A DNA stretch of 26,674 nt. It comes from DATKMS01 sp041497995 (GTDB lineage: Bacteria; Desulfobacterota; Binatia; HRBIN30). Made by a program: the position numbers and the translations under genes. Positions 15,910 through 22,901 of this stretch are shown in pieces; the stretch's first letter is position 1, and every line of letters begins with the position of its first letter. The DNA lies in NCBI GenBank assembly GCA_041497995.1, contig JBGQHM010000047.1:1-26674 (forward strand), written 5' to 3'. The notes under the pieces are model-generated. The model was not told where the DNA came from and ran no database searches. It saw only the letters and a program-made list of their open reading frames with translations.

Positions 15910-15998
15910 AAGCGTCTAGCCGCCTCTCGGACTTGACAGCCCGGAGCGACCAACGGGAGCGGCCCAGAGAAATGACGCCGGCCGGGTTCATTGCCGGG

Positions 15999-16259
15999 TT
16001 AGGCTGCCACCTCGACAGTTGCGTAGAAGTTGACTTGCTTTGGCGTGCGACGTGGCCTCACCGCGCGCTGCCTCGGAGGTGGAACTCTGATTCCGTCCTC
16101 GCGCAGTCCGCGTAGATGCAGCTCGATGGCGCTTTCGATCCGCCGTAGAGCGACATCGATGGTCTTCCCCGTGGCTACGCAACCCAGAAGATCCGGAACG
16201 GAAGCGCCCCAATCGCTATCTACATCCTTGTCGATCCGCACCAGATACTGTCGCTTCAT
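15999..16259 (-). CDS. hicB: HicB-family antitoxin
   Basis: The 86-residue protein has the HicB partial RNase H-like fold: YLVRIDKD, then DWGASVPDLLGCVATGKTIDVALRRIESAIELHL. The central VPDLLGCVATG is the family hallmark. The tail is basic (RPRRTPK) and ends VNFYATVEVAA, as in short HicB forms without a separate DNA-binding domain. HicB binds and blocks the HicA mRNA-cleaving toxin and represses the operon. The ATG at 16259 overlaps, as ATGA, the stop that hicA would reach in its restored frame. This confirms the start and the original operon. As read, the frame is fused to the hicA remnant upstream, which could produce a chimeric 151-residue protein. Confidence 0.88.
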   Translation of the reverse strand: MKRQYLVRIDKDVDSDWGASVPDLLGCVATGKTIDVALRRIESAIELHLRGLREDGIRVPPPRQRAVRPRRTPKQVNFYATVEVAA

Positions 16260-16454
16260 GATTTCTTCCCTCGTGCCAGTCCTGCCTGTCGCTTGATCGA
16301 CGCCAGGGTCCCTTCGGCATGTCGTCTCCCGGATGCCCATTGATGGTGACCCTCCCGGCTTTGTGGTGTGCTTGTACTGGCGATGGCTACCGTCTGTGAC
16401 GACTCTATACCATCCGTCCTCTTCGACCATACGGATCACATCTCGGACCTTCAC
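16256..16454 (-). pseudogene. hicA: HicA-family toxin gene with two single-base frameshifts
   Basis: From the GTG at 16454 the frame gives MKVRDVIRMVEEDGWYRVVT, then DGSHRQYKHTTKPG, an intact HicA N-terminus with the catalytic His in GSHRQY. After KPG the HicA sequence continues in another frame (RVTINGHPGDDMPKG, needing one extra base near 16353-16357). It then continues in a third frame (TLASIKRQAGLARGKKS and stop, needing one more base near 16309-16315). With both bases restored it is a normal 66-residue HicA whose TGA overlaps the hicB ATG. Both losses fall in G runs, so sequencing or assembly errors are as likely as true decay. Remarkably, the two shifts together place the hicA start in frame with hicB. 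Confidence 0.82.
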
Positions 16455-16970
16455 GGAATCGCCATACCACTTCCCGCGCCCGCCTAGCCACAGAGCCGAA
16501 CGTCAGAAGGTTTTTCCGCCATCCGGCCACACCGACGTCACGCGAGCGTGTTGCGCGCCGCGCAGCCGGATGGCGGAAAGGCCCCGTTGGACTGAACCGC
16601 TGACGACGCGGCGCAGCATGGTTGTCGCGGATAACTATTAGAAGGGAGATTCATTGCACCGCGTCATCGCGGTGAGCCCACGTATAGCGTGCATTCTTGA
16701 GACCCAAGCCGTTCGGCGGGCGGCGAGGGCACCAGGGCACGGATGCATCACTTGAGCGAATGTCGTATCCGCTCTCGGCGCGCAGCGGAGAGGCGAATAC
16801 GATTGAGGAAGTTGACGAACGCACCAATTGCGCACGTCGAGGCCATCGCCCGAAGGACTTCGTAACGCGTCCGCGCCTTCGAACAGGGAGGCTGGCAGTC
16901 CTGTCTGATCCTACCGAATCCTCCGAACGCTCCCGCCGGGAAACGTGTCGCAGACGAAGACCCCGGCGGT
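16455..16970. other. gene-poor stretch between hicA and the VOC gene
   Basis: No reading frame in these ~515 bases has recognisable protein similarity, a convincing ribosome site or family motifs. It contains a 15-bp inverted repeat (16513-16579) and a small perfect hairpin CACCGCG-TCAT-CGCGGTG (16657-16674). The rest has the high GC of the region. It could be the remains of a mobile element or an eroded gene, and should include the promoters of hicAB and possibly of the VOC gene. Confidence 0.5.
16513..16579. repeat. 15-bp perfect inverted repeat, 37-base loop
   Basis: TTTCCGCCATCCGGC (16513-16527) and GCCGGATGGCGGAAA (16565-16579) are exact complements. The left arm is preceded by two more T and the right arm is followed by GGCCCC. 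The 67-base unit lies ~60 bases upstream of hicA. It could be a REP-like palindrome, a tiny non-autonomous element or a hairpin; no flanking target duplication was recognised. Confidence 0.65.
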
Positions 16971-17474
16971 ATGTCGACCCTATACCCACGCTGTGGTACC
17001 GTCGTCCCCGCGATGGCCACCGAGATCCCCGAGGGCTGTGGCTGCCCACCGAGCGCACCGGCGGTGCCGGCGGTGAATGGCGTCCATCACGTCTTCCTGA
17101 CGGTCAACGATCTGTCCCGCTCACGCGCATTCTACGCCGTCCTCATGCCACGCCTTGGGTATCCTGGCATCTGGGACTACGAGGGCGCGCCGAGTGTGGG
17201 GTTTCTCGGCGCCGGCGGCAGCTTCTGGATCAAGCAGGCTCTACCCGAATTCGCCAAAGACACATTCTCCAAGGATCGAGTCGGCCTCTGCGAAATCGCC
17301 TTCCGCGCCGAGAGTCGTGCGCAAGTCGATGCACTCGCTCGCGACCTGCCGAGCTGGGGCGCCACGATCCTCGATCCGCCACGCGAATACCCGCACTACG
17401 TTCCGGGTTACTACGCCGTTTTCTTCGCCGACCCCGACGGCATCAAGCTCGAGCTGGTGCACATCCCCGGGTGA
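16971..17474 (+). CDS. VOC-superfamily (glyoxalase/bleomycin-resistance-like) protein
   Basis: 167 residues if the first ATG is used; an ATG at 17013 gives a 153-residue form and neither has a good ribosome site. Two beta-alpha-beta-beta-beta modules are visible: GVHHVFLTVNDLSRSRAFYAVLM with the first metal-ligand His, and ending FFADPDGIKLELVHIPG with the C-terminal Glu ligand. The middle position reads LCEIAFRAESRAQVDA, where many relatives have His (HIAF), so the metal set may be H/E/E. The PHYVPGYYAVFFADPDG segment matches lactoylglutathione-lyase-like proteins of unknown substrate more than methylmalonyl-CoA epimerase. It precedes the acyl-CoA ligase pair by 136 bases, probably as a separate unit. 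Confidence 0.85.
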   Translation: MSTLYPRCGTVVPAMATEIPEGCGCPPSAPAVPAVNGVHHVFLTVNDLSRSRAFYAVLMPRLGYPGIWDYEGAPSVGFLGAGGSFWIKQALPEFAKDTFSKDRVGLCEIAFRAESRAQVDALARDLPSWGATILDPPREYPHYVPGYYAVFFADPDGIKLELVHIPG

Positions 17475-17546
17475 CGGCATCCCGCTCCACAAGCGCGTAC
17501 GGCTCGCGACATTAGCTCGGCTCCGCCCGCAGCCAGTGCGTCTTAT

Positions 17547-17574
17547 TTGACCTTGCCCCCGGAAATGCGATACG
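17547..17574 (+). promoter_or_regulatory. candidate promoter for the acyl-CoA ligase operon
   Basis: TTGACC (17547-17552) and GATACG (17569-17574) are separated by 16 bases, five and three matches to the sigma-70 consensus. They lie ~37 bases before the sucC-like ATG, which has its own TAAGGAGG site. Confidence 0.33.
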
Positions 17575-17610
17575 CGGCAAAGCCCAGTCTGTAAGGAGGA
17601 TCTCCCAGCA

Positions 17611-18819
17611 ATGCGCTTCTACGAGTTTGAGTCGAAGCGACTCTTTGGAAAGCACGGCATTCCGCTCCCGACAGGGTCGCGCGTCGCCCATACGCCCGAA
17701 GAGGCCGCGCAGATCAGTGACGGAATCAACGGGCCGGTGGTGCTCAAGTCGCAAGTGCTGACCGGCGGCCGCATGAAGGCCGGCGGTGTGCTCTTCGCCG
17801 AGACCCCGACTGAAGCCTCGCATGCGGCGCAAAAGATTCTCGCACTGACGATCAATGGGCACTCACCGCGCGGTGTGCTCGTCGAGGCGCGCGCGCCGGT
17901 GGCGCAGGAGTATTACATGGGCGTCACCTGGGACGGCGTCGCGCGGCTGCCGGTGATGATCTTCAGTGACATGGGCGGCATCGACATCGAAGAAGTCGCG
18001 GAGAAGCATCCCGACCACATCGGCAAACGTCACTTCTCGACTCTCCTGCCCTTCTCCGATTTCATGGCGAAGGAGTTGATCGCCTCGATCGGTGTGAGCG
18101 GCTCGGACCTGACGCGGCTGACGCACATTGCCGCCAATCTGGCGCGCATCTTCCACACTTACGGACTGACGCTCGCCGAGATCAACCCGCTCGCCCGCCT
18201 CGAAGGCGGCCGCTTCGTCTGCCTCGACGGGCACGTCGACATGGAAGACGATGCGCGCGAAAGCCAACGTACCATCCTGACAGAGCTCGGGATCGACCCG
18301 GAAGAGAAACGGCAAGCGCGTCCACCGACATCCTTCGAGATCAAAGGCGCTCAGGTCGATGCGGCCGACCCGCGTGGTGTGGCCGGCAACGTGGTTGAGT
18401 TCGATGGTGACCTCGGACTGGTGATCGGCGCCGGCGGCGGCTCCCTGACCTTGTTCGACGCCATCCGCAAGCACGGCGGTAAGCCGGCCAACTACTGCGA
18501 GATCGGCGGTAACCCCAGCGTCACCAAGACCTGCGAGCTGACGAAGCTCATCCTGTCGAAGCCGGGAGTGAAGAAGGTCGCCGTCATGATGAACGTCGTC
18601 TCCAACACCCGCGTCGACATTGTTGCGCGCGGTGTCATCAAGGGCGTCATTGAATCGGGCTTCAAACCCGCGGAGAAGATCGCCATCTTCCGCATCCCCG
18701 GCTCGTGGGAGACGGAAGGGTTCCAGATCCTCAAGCACTACGGCGTCGAGTACTGCGACCGCACGGTGTCGATGTACGAGGCGGCGGGGCGCGCCGTCGC
18801 CAAGATGAAGGGAGCCTGA
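17611..18819 (+). CDS. sucC: succinyl-CoA ligase-like beta subunit (ATP-grasp acyl-CoA synthetase)
   Basis: 402 residues, slightly longer than the ~388 of E. coli SucC, starting behind TAAGGAGG. The N-terminal ATP-grasp domain (~1-230) has KSQVLTGGRMKAGGVL (nucleotide-binding loop) and the Mg-site AEINPLA. The C-terminal ligase domain (~260-385) has IRKHGGKPANYCEIGGNPS. In standard SucC the corresponding segment is GCMVNGAGLAM followed by FLDVGG; here it reads DLGLVIGAGGGSLTLF and CEIGGN. This is therefore a divergent branch, and the acid could be succinate, malate or another dicarboxylate. With the alpha subunit it couples acyl-CoA to ATP or GTP. It is two bases from the sucD-like gene, in an operon. 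Confidence 0.85.
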   Translation: MRFYEFESKRLFGKHGIPLPTGSRVAHTPEEAAQISDGINGPVVLKSQVLTGGRMKAGGVLFAETPTEASHAAQKILALTINGHSPRGVLVEARAPVAQEYYMGVTWDGVARLPVMIFSDMGGIDIEEVAEKHPDHIGKRHFSTLLPFSDFMAKELIASIGVSGSDLTRLTHIAANLARIFHTYGLTLAEINPLARLEGGRFVCLDGHVDMEDDARESQRTILTELGIDPEEKRQARPPTSFEIKGAQVDAADPRGVAGNVVEFDGDLGLVIGAGGGSLTLFDAIRKHGGKPANYCEIGGNPSVTKTCELTKLILSKPGVKKVAVMMNVVSNTRVDIVARGVIKGVIESGFKPAEKIAIFRIPGSWETEGFQILKHYGVEYCDRTVSMYEAAGRAVAKMKGA

Positions 18820-18821
18820 CG

Positions 18822-19724
18822 ATGTCCATCCTCATTACCAAGGACACCACCTTCATCATCCAAGGCATTACCGGGCGTGAAGCGGTCAGCATGAGCCGCG
18901 AGTGTCTGGACTACGGCTCGAAGATCGTCGGCGGTGTCACGCCGGGTCGTGGCGGCCGCGACGTCTACGGCATCCCGGTGTACGACACGGTCAAGGAAGT
19001 CGCGAAGAAGACGCGCGTCGACGGTTCGGTCGTCGCCGTCCCGCCCGCGTTTACGCGCGACGCCGTCTTCGAGGCGCTCGAAGCGGGCGTGAAGATCATC
19101 GTCGTCGTCACGGAACGTATTCCCCGCTATGAAGTCGCGCAGATGGTCGAGCTGGCGCGACTGCGCGGTGCGCGCATCATCGGACCGAACTGTTTGGGTG
19201 TCCTTTCTCCGGATGAAGCAAAGATGGGCGGCCTCGGCGGTCGCGCCGTCGATGCGAAGAAGGCCTTCAAGAAGGGGCCGATCGGCGTCATGTCGCGCTC
19301 CGGTGGCATGACGACCGAGATGTGCAACACGCTCACCGCTGCAGGACTCGGCCAATCCACCGCCGTGTCGATCGGTGGCGACGCGATCATCGGCTCGACC
19401 TACGCCGACCTGATGCCGCTCTTCGAGGCCGACCAGGAAACCAAGGCGATCGTCATCTACTGCGAGCCGGGTGGCCGCATGGAGGCTGAGCTGGCGCAGT
19501 ACGTCGTCGAGAAGAAGTCGCGCTTGCCGATCGTGGCCTTCATGGCGGGTCGCTTCATGGACGAAATGCCCGGCATGCGCTTCGGCCACGCCGGCACCAT
19601 CGTCGAAGGCAAAGCCGACACCACGGCCGAGAAGATCGCCCGCCTCGAAGCCGCCGGCATCTCCATTGCCGAACGCATCGAGGACATTCCGGGGCTAGTG
19701 AAGAAGAGGTTGTCAGGTTGTTAG
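18822..19724 (+). CDS. sucD: succinyl-CoA ligase-like alpha subunit (CoA-binding)
   Basis: 300 residues. The N-terminal CoA-binding Rossmann domain (~1-130) has FIIQGITGREAVSMS and VGGVTPGRGG. The middle has IGPNCLGVLSP. The C-terminal ligase domain contains MSRSGGMTTEM and MRFGHAGTIVEG with His256, the residue that becomes phosphorylated during catalysis. It starts 2 bases after the beta-subunit stop, with its ribosome site (AAGGGAG) inside the end of that gene. Its last codons (LSGC and TAG) are written by the start of a repeat that fills the following intergenic space, so the original C-terminus may have differed slightly. Substrate is as uncertain as for the beta subunit. Confidence 0.88.
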   Translation: MSILITKDTTFIIQGITGREAVSMSRECLDYGSKIVGGVTPGRGGRDVYGIPVYDTVKEVAKKTRVDGSVVAVPPAFTRDAVFEALEAGVKIIVVVTERIPRYEVAQMVELARLRGARIIGPNCLGVLSPDEAKMGGLGGRAVDAKKAFKKGPIGVMSRSGGMTTEMCNTLTAAGLGQSTAVSIGGDAIIGSTYADLMPLFEADQETKAIVIYCEPGGRMEAELAQYVVEKKSRLPIVAFMAGRFMDEMPGMRFGHAGTIVEGKADTTAEKIARLEAAGISIAERIEDIPGLVKKRLSGC

Positions 19725-19790
19725 TTGCTAGGTTGCTAGTCGGAGGAGTTCGACCCTAACAACGCAACAACCAGCAACCTAGCAACCTAG
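19716..19790. repeat. GTTGCTAG-type direct/inverted repeat between sucD and the ferredoxin gene
   Basis: GTTGCTAGGTTGCT (19724-19737) pairs perfectly with AGCAACCTAGCAAC (19773-19786). A shifted pairing of 12 bases (19728-19739 with 19779-19790) is also possible because each arm contains tandem TTGCTAG units. The left arm region contains the sucD stop and the right arm ends in the ferredoxin ribosome site AGGAGA. Low GC compared with its surroundings marks it as inserted sequence. Confidence 0.75.
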
Positions 19791-19798
19791 GAGAAGCA

Positions 19799-20044
19799 AT
19801 GGCCCTCTTCATTGAAGTCGAAGTGACCCCAGCCGCGGCCAAGGACGCCGAGATCGTCAAGAAGCTGGTGGAGGTGTGTCCGGTGAACATCTTCGCCGCG
19901 GCGACCGGTGGCGGCATCGAGATCGTCGACAAGCATCTTGACGAATGCACATTGTGCGAGCTGTGTCTCAACGCCGCGCCGCCTGGGGCGGTACGCGTGA
20001 AGAAGCTCTACGGAGAGAAGGGCGTCCTCGAACGACGCGCCTGA
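19799..20044 (+). CDS. small ferredoxin-like protein with a single predicted [4Fe-4S] site
   Basis: 81 residues behind AGGAGA. Four cysteines are present: Cys27 in EVCPVNIF, and Cys50, Cys53, Cys56 in ECTLCELCLNAAPPGA. In a two-cluster bacterial ferredoxin each CxxCxxCxxxCP motif gives three Cys to one cluster and the CP Cys to the other. Here the first motif keeps only CP and the second keeps only CxxCxxC (Ala60 replaces its fourth Cys). The four residues therefore make exactly one complete cluster. The protein is probably a cytoplasmic electron carrier or a subunit-like partner. It is in line with the sucCD-like genes and separated from them by a 74-base repeat. It ends 9 bases from the convergent hydrolase gene. 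Confidence 0.82.
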   Translation: MALFIEVEVTPAAAKDAEIVKKLVEVCPVNIFAAATGGGIEIVDKHLDECTLCELCLNAAPPGAVRVKKLYGEKGVLERRA

Positions 20045-20053
20045 GGTCCGCGC

Positions 20054-20869
20054 TCAGGAAGGCTTCGGCCAGCGGACGACAGCTTCGGCTAAGGCTTGAG
20101 GCTGCTCCAAGCCGATCAAGTGGCCCGCGTTCTGGATCGTGACGACCTCAGCGTTGCGAATCTGCGCAGCGAACAAGTCGGCGTACGATGGCTTGACGAA
20201 GCGGTCGTGGCTGCCCCACACGATCAACGTCGGTGCTTGAATGCGCCACAGCCGGCGCTCGAGTCCGTTCTCTGGAATCGGGAAGAGGAACTTGGCGGCG
20301 GTGCGCGCGCCGCGCGCCATCGCAATCAGCGTCTCGACCTGTTCCGCGCTACGGTCGTCTTTGTCGCTCACCAGCTGGCTGAGCGCCAGCATCGCTTGCG
20401 CTGCCGGGCACGTGATGTCGTGGAACAGATACGGCACCATTTCGTGGCCCATCATGCCGAACATGTCGACGACCGGGGCGTCGTCGCGCCACAGACCAAC
20501 CGGTGCCGCCAGCGCGAGCCGGCCGATCTTGTCGGGGCGTAGCGCGGCCATCTCCGCGGCGATCCAGCCGCCCATCGACTCGCCGAGCACCAGCGGGCGG
20601 TCCAAGTGCAGCGCTTCCATGACATCGAAGCAATGTAGGAACAAGTCGAGCTGGTCGTCGAGATACTCCAGCCCTGTGGACCGGCCGAATCCGGGCAGCA
20701 GCGGAGCGTACACATGAAAGCTTCGCGCCAGCAGCGGCAGGACGCCTTCCCACGCCGGTACGCCACCGGCGCCGTGCAGGAAGAGCAGCGGTTGTCCGTC
20801 GCCAGCCTCGAGGACTTCGATGCTCGGCCTGCCGGCGCCCAGCGCGAGCAGACGGATTCGGGGTGTCAC
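20054..20869 (-). CDS. alpha/beta hydrolase
   Basis: 271 residues from the GTG at 20869, which overlaps the upstream monooxygenase stop as GTGA and follows GGAGG. A frame open to 20983 is not used. The fold is clear: oxyanion segment LLFLHGAGGVPAW, nucleophile elbow GESMGGW with Ser98, acid GSHDRF late in the chain, and catalytic His in NAGHLIG. A helical cap (DMFGMMGHEMVPYLFHD) lies between. Family members hydrolyse esters, C-C bonds or haloalkanes; Ser as nucleophile excludes dehalogenase-type Asp chemistry. Overlap with the flavin monooxygenase gene suggests it acts on that enzyme's product. Confidence 0.9.
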   Translation of the reverse strand: MTPRIRLLALGAGRPSIEVLEAGDGQPLLFLHGAGGVPAWEGVLPLLARSFHVYAPLLPGFGRSTGLEYLDDQLDLFLHCFDVMEALHLDRPLVLGESMGGWIAAEMAALRPDKIGRLALAAPVGLWRDDAPVVDMFGMMGHEMVPYLFHDITCPAAQAMLALSQLVSDKDDRSAEQVETLIAMARGARTAAKFLFPIPENGLERRLWRIQAPTLIVWGSHDRFVKPSYADLFAAQIRNAEVVTIQNAGHLIGLEQPQALAEAVVRWPKPS

Positions 20870-22155
20870 GGGCGCACCTCCGGACCGTTTGGTGCGGCGG
20901 CTCGCCCCGCGACGCGCGGGGCATCTGCCGTACCGCTTCCCGGTGTGGCGCGCTTCTCCGCCGGCAGAGCACGTGGCCACCAACGATCCTCAAACTCATT
21001 CCAGAGCGGCCGCAGCGCCGGCAGCACCTGCGTCGCGCACAGGTAGGTCGAGCGGTTGGTCAGCTCGCTCGGTGCCGAGCCGATGTGCAGGCCGAACAGC
21101 AGGTGGCCGACGCGCAGCGACTTGGCCAGCTCCTCCAGCTGTTGGCGCACCGTCGCCGGAGAGCCGGCGACGATGTAGCGTTGCTCGACCAGCTCCTTCC
21201 ACGTCTTATTCATTCCCATGTTGCCGGTGGTGTTGCCGATCTGCGCCACGACGCCGGCACGCAGCGACGCTTCGCTGCGATAGCCGGGGGCCTCTGCCAT
21301 CCCGGGATACAGATGGACGCACTTGTTGAAGAAGTAGTCGACGTGCGGCCACCACTCGCGCTCGCACGCCGCATCGGTGTCGCTGATGCAGACCTGCTGG
21401 AAGAAGGCCGCGCTGTAGGGATTAGCTTCCTTGCCGCGCTGCGCGCAGTGCTCCCAGTAGCCCTCCATCATTTTCTGCGCGCGCTTGTAGCCACTGAACG
21501 AGAGGTAGCTGTAGTTGTAGTCGTGATCGAGGCACCAGTCCCAGGTCTCGAGCGATCCGAGGCCCGGCACCCACACCGGCGGATGCGGCTGCTGAATGGG
21601 GCGCGGCCATAGATTCACGTAACGCAGCTTGGTGTACTTGCCGTTCCACGGGAAGGGCTCGCGCTCTGCCCAGGCCTTGATGATGAGGTCGTGCCCCTCG
21701 CGATACTTGTCGCGCACCGTCGCCGGGTTCTGGCCGTAGCAATAGTTGATGTCCATCGACGTACCGACCGGGAAGCCGGCGATCAGCCGCCCGCCCGAGA
21801 TGACGTCGAGCATCGCCATCTCTTCGGCAACCCGTGTCGGCGGATTGTAGAGCACGATGGAGTTGCCCAGCACGAGCAGCATGGCGCGTGAGGTGCGCCG
21901 CGCCAGCGCCGCCGCCATGAGGTTGGGCGAGGGCATCATGCCGTAAGCGTTCTGATGATGCTCGTTGACCCCGACGGCATCAAAGCCTACCTGATCAGCG
22001 TACTCGAGCATGTCCAGGTACTCGTTGTAGAGTCCATGCCCGCGCTCCGGATCGTAGAGCCGGTTGGGCACATCGACCCAGACACCGTGGTAGCGCTCAC
22101 GAAAGTCCGCCGGCAGCCAGCGGTACGGCATGAGATGGAACCATGAAAATTTCAT
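20866..22155 (-). CDS. LLM-class flavin-dependent monooxygenase (luciferase-like)
   Basis: 429 residues from the ATG at 22155 behind CAGGAGGGC. The bacterial-luciferase TIM-barrel family (PF00296) is shown by FDAVGVNEHHQNAYGMMPSP near residues 58-77, NPPTRVAEEMAMLDVISGGR (the conserved E-E-xxxLD-xxSGGR motif), FPVGTS, and the late VAGSPATVRQQL. Members use reduced flavin and oxygen to insert an oxygen, in Baeyer-Villiger, alkane or desulfurization reactions, or in some lineages use F420. The substrate is unknown. An Ala/Pro-rich tail of ~35 residues (after RWWPRALP) is not part of the fold. It forms a two-gene operon with the overlapping hydrolase and diverges from the sigma-factor gene with 164 bases between starts. 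Confidence 0.92.
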   Translation of the reverse strand: MKFSWFHLMPYRWLPADFRERYHGVWVDVPNRLYDPERGHGLYNEYLDMLEYADQVGFDAVGVNEHHQNAYGMMPSPNLMAAALARRTSRAMLLVLGNSIVLYNPPTRVAEEMAMLDVISGGRLIAGFPVGTSMDINYCYGQNPATVRDKYREGHDLIIKAWAEREPFPWNGKYTKLRYVNLWPRPIQQPHPPVWVPGLGSLETWDWCLDHDYNYSYLSFSGYKRAQKMMEGYWEHCAQRGKEANPYSAAFFQQVCISDTDAACEREWWPHVDYFFNKCVHLYPGMAEAPGYRSEASLRAGVVAQIGNTTGNMGMNKTWKELVEQRYIVAGSPATVRQQLEELAKSLRVGHLLFGLHIGSAPSELTNRSTYLCATQVLPALRPLWNEFEDRWWPRALPAEKRATPGSGTADAPRVAGRAAAPNGPEVRP

Positions 22156-22319
22156 CGCGCCCTCCTGGATGGAACGGCTGCATTTGATCCTATTCGCTCG
22201 CAAGCCGTCAACCCGACAGAACCCTTCGTCTGAGAGTGATGGAAAAGTGAAGAGTGTGGCAAAATGCCCTCGCTTGGCCGGCACATACAGGTGCAGGCAA
22301 GAGTCGTGGGCAGCCGCTA

Positions 22320-22901
22320 ATGGAACGACAGCGTCGCATCCAGCTTCTCGAAGCCGATTGGAAGGACATCGGCGTCCGACTCACGGCGTATGCGGCCTGG
22401 AAGAGCCGAAACCTGCAGTGGCGCAGCGGCCACGCCGGCACCTTGGCGGCTGGCAAGACGGCCGAGGACCTTGCCGCGGACGCGATCTTGAAGGTCATCG
22501 AGGGCACGCGTGCCTGGGACCCCGCTCGCGCCCCTCTTCTGACCTACCTGCAACGCGTGGTCGACAGTCTGGTGAACCACCTGGCGGAATCCGCTGACAA
22601 TCGTCTGCAGACGCCGCGGAGATGGGACCGCATCGATGCCTGGCCAGACCCGGGTCACGAGTCATCTGGGGAAGATGCTGACGGCAAGATCGAACTCCTG
22701 CGTTCTACCCTGCTCACTCAACGCGAGGGCGCGCTGATCGAGGTACTCGATGCGATTCGCCTGCACTGCGATCCAACCCCGCAGGCGGTGGCAGCACATC
22801 TTGGTACGACGGTCGGCGACATTAACAACCGACTGAAGCGCCTGCGCCGCCTGGCGCAGCGCATCGTGAAGCAGCCGGCGGCTCGTGCAGAAATGGGATG
22901 A
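22320..22901 (+). CDS. divergent sigma-70-family (ECF-like) sigma factor
   Basis: 193 residues. Region 2-like helices run from ~45 to ~95: AEDLAADAILKVIEGTRAWD then LLTYLQRVVDSLVNHLAES, matching the DLxQ-x-hxxhh core and the FxxWLxxIxxNxxxDxxR helix of ECF factors, in weakened form. A linker (~96-130) leads to a region-4-like helix-turn-helix (~150-180: TPQAVAAHLGTTVGDINNRL). It would direct RNA polymerase to a small set of promoters. The ATG has only a weak ribosome site. Its stop overlaps the next gene's start as ATGA, the typical arrangement of a sigma factor and its regulator. Recognition of the family is by pattern; a non-sigma DNA-binding protein is possible. Confidence 0.72.
   Translation: MERQRRIQLLEADWKDIGVRLTAYAAWKSRNLQWRSGHAGTLAAGKTAEDLAADAILKVIEGTRAWDPARAPLLTYLQRVVDSLVNHLAESADNRLQTPRRWDRIDAWPDPGHESSGEDADGKIELLRSTLLTQREGALIEVLDAIRLHCDPTPQAVAAHLGTTVGDINNRLKRLRRLAQRIVKQPAARAEMG

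Noticed and set aside
16657..16674. 7-bp perfect hairpin with TCAT loop as part of a tRNA or small RNA
   Set aside because: The surrounding bases do not form the other arms of a tRNA cloverleaf, and no terminator or promoter marks a small RNA.
16748..17020. 90-residue minus-strand open frame ending RHSLK
   Set aside because: No recognisable domain or ribosome site; it overlaps the VOC start and its composition does not separate it from chance.
17013..17474. VOC protein as methylmalonyl-CoA epimerase, given the mutase in the same window
   Set aside because: The metal-site and active-site pattern (CEIAF, PHYVPGYYAVFF) fits general glyoxalase-like proteins, and the gene is 7 kb from the mutase.
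16697..17515. Long plus-strand open frame overlapping the VOC gene
   Set aside because: It is Arg/Ser/Pro-rich with no family motif, and its second half is an out-of-frame reading of the VOC gene.
18738..19589. 283-residue minus-strand open frame opposite the sucD-like gene
   Set aside because: Same reason: a His/Asp/Arg-rich shadow of a recognised gene on the other strand.
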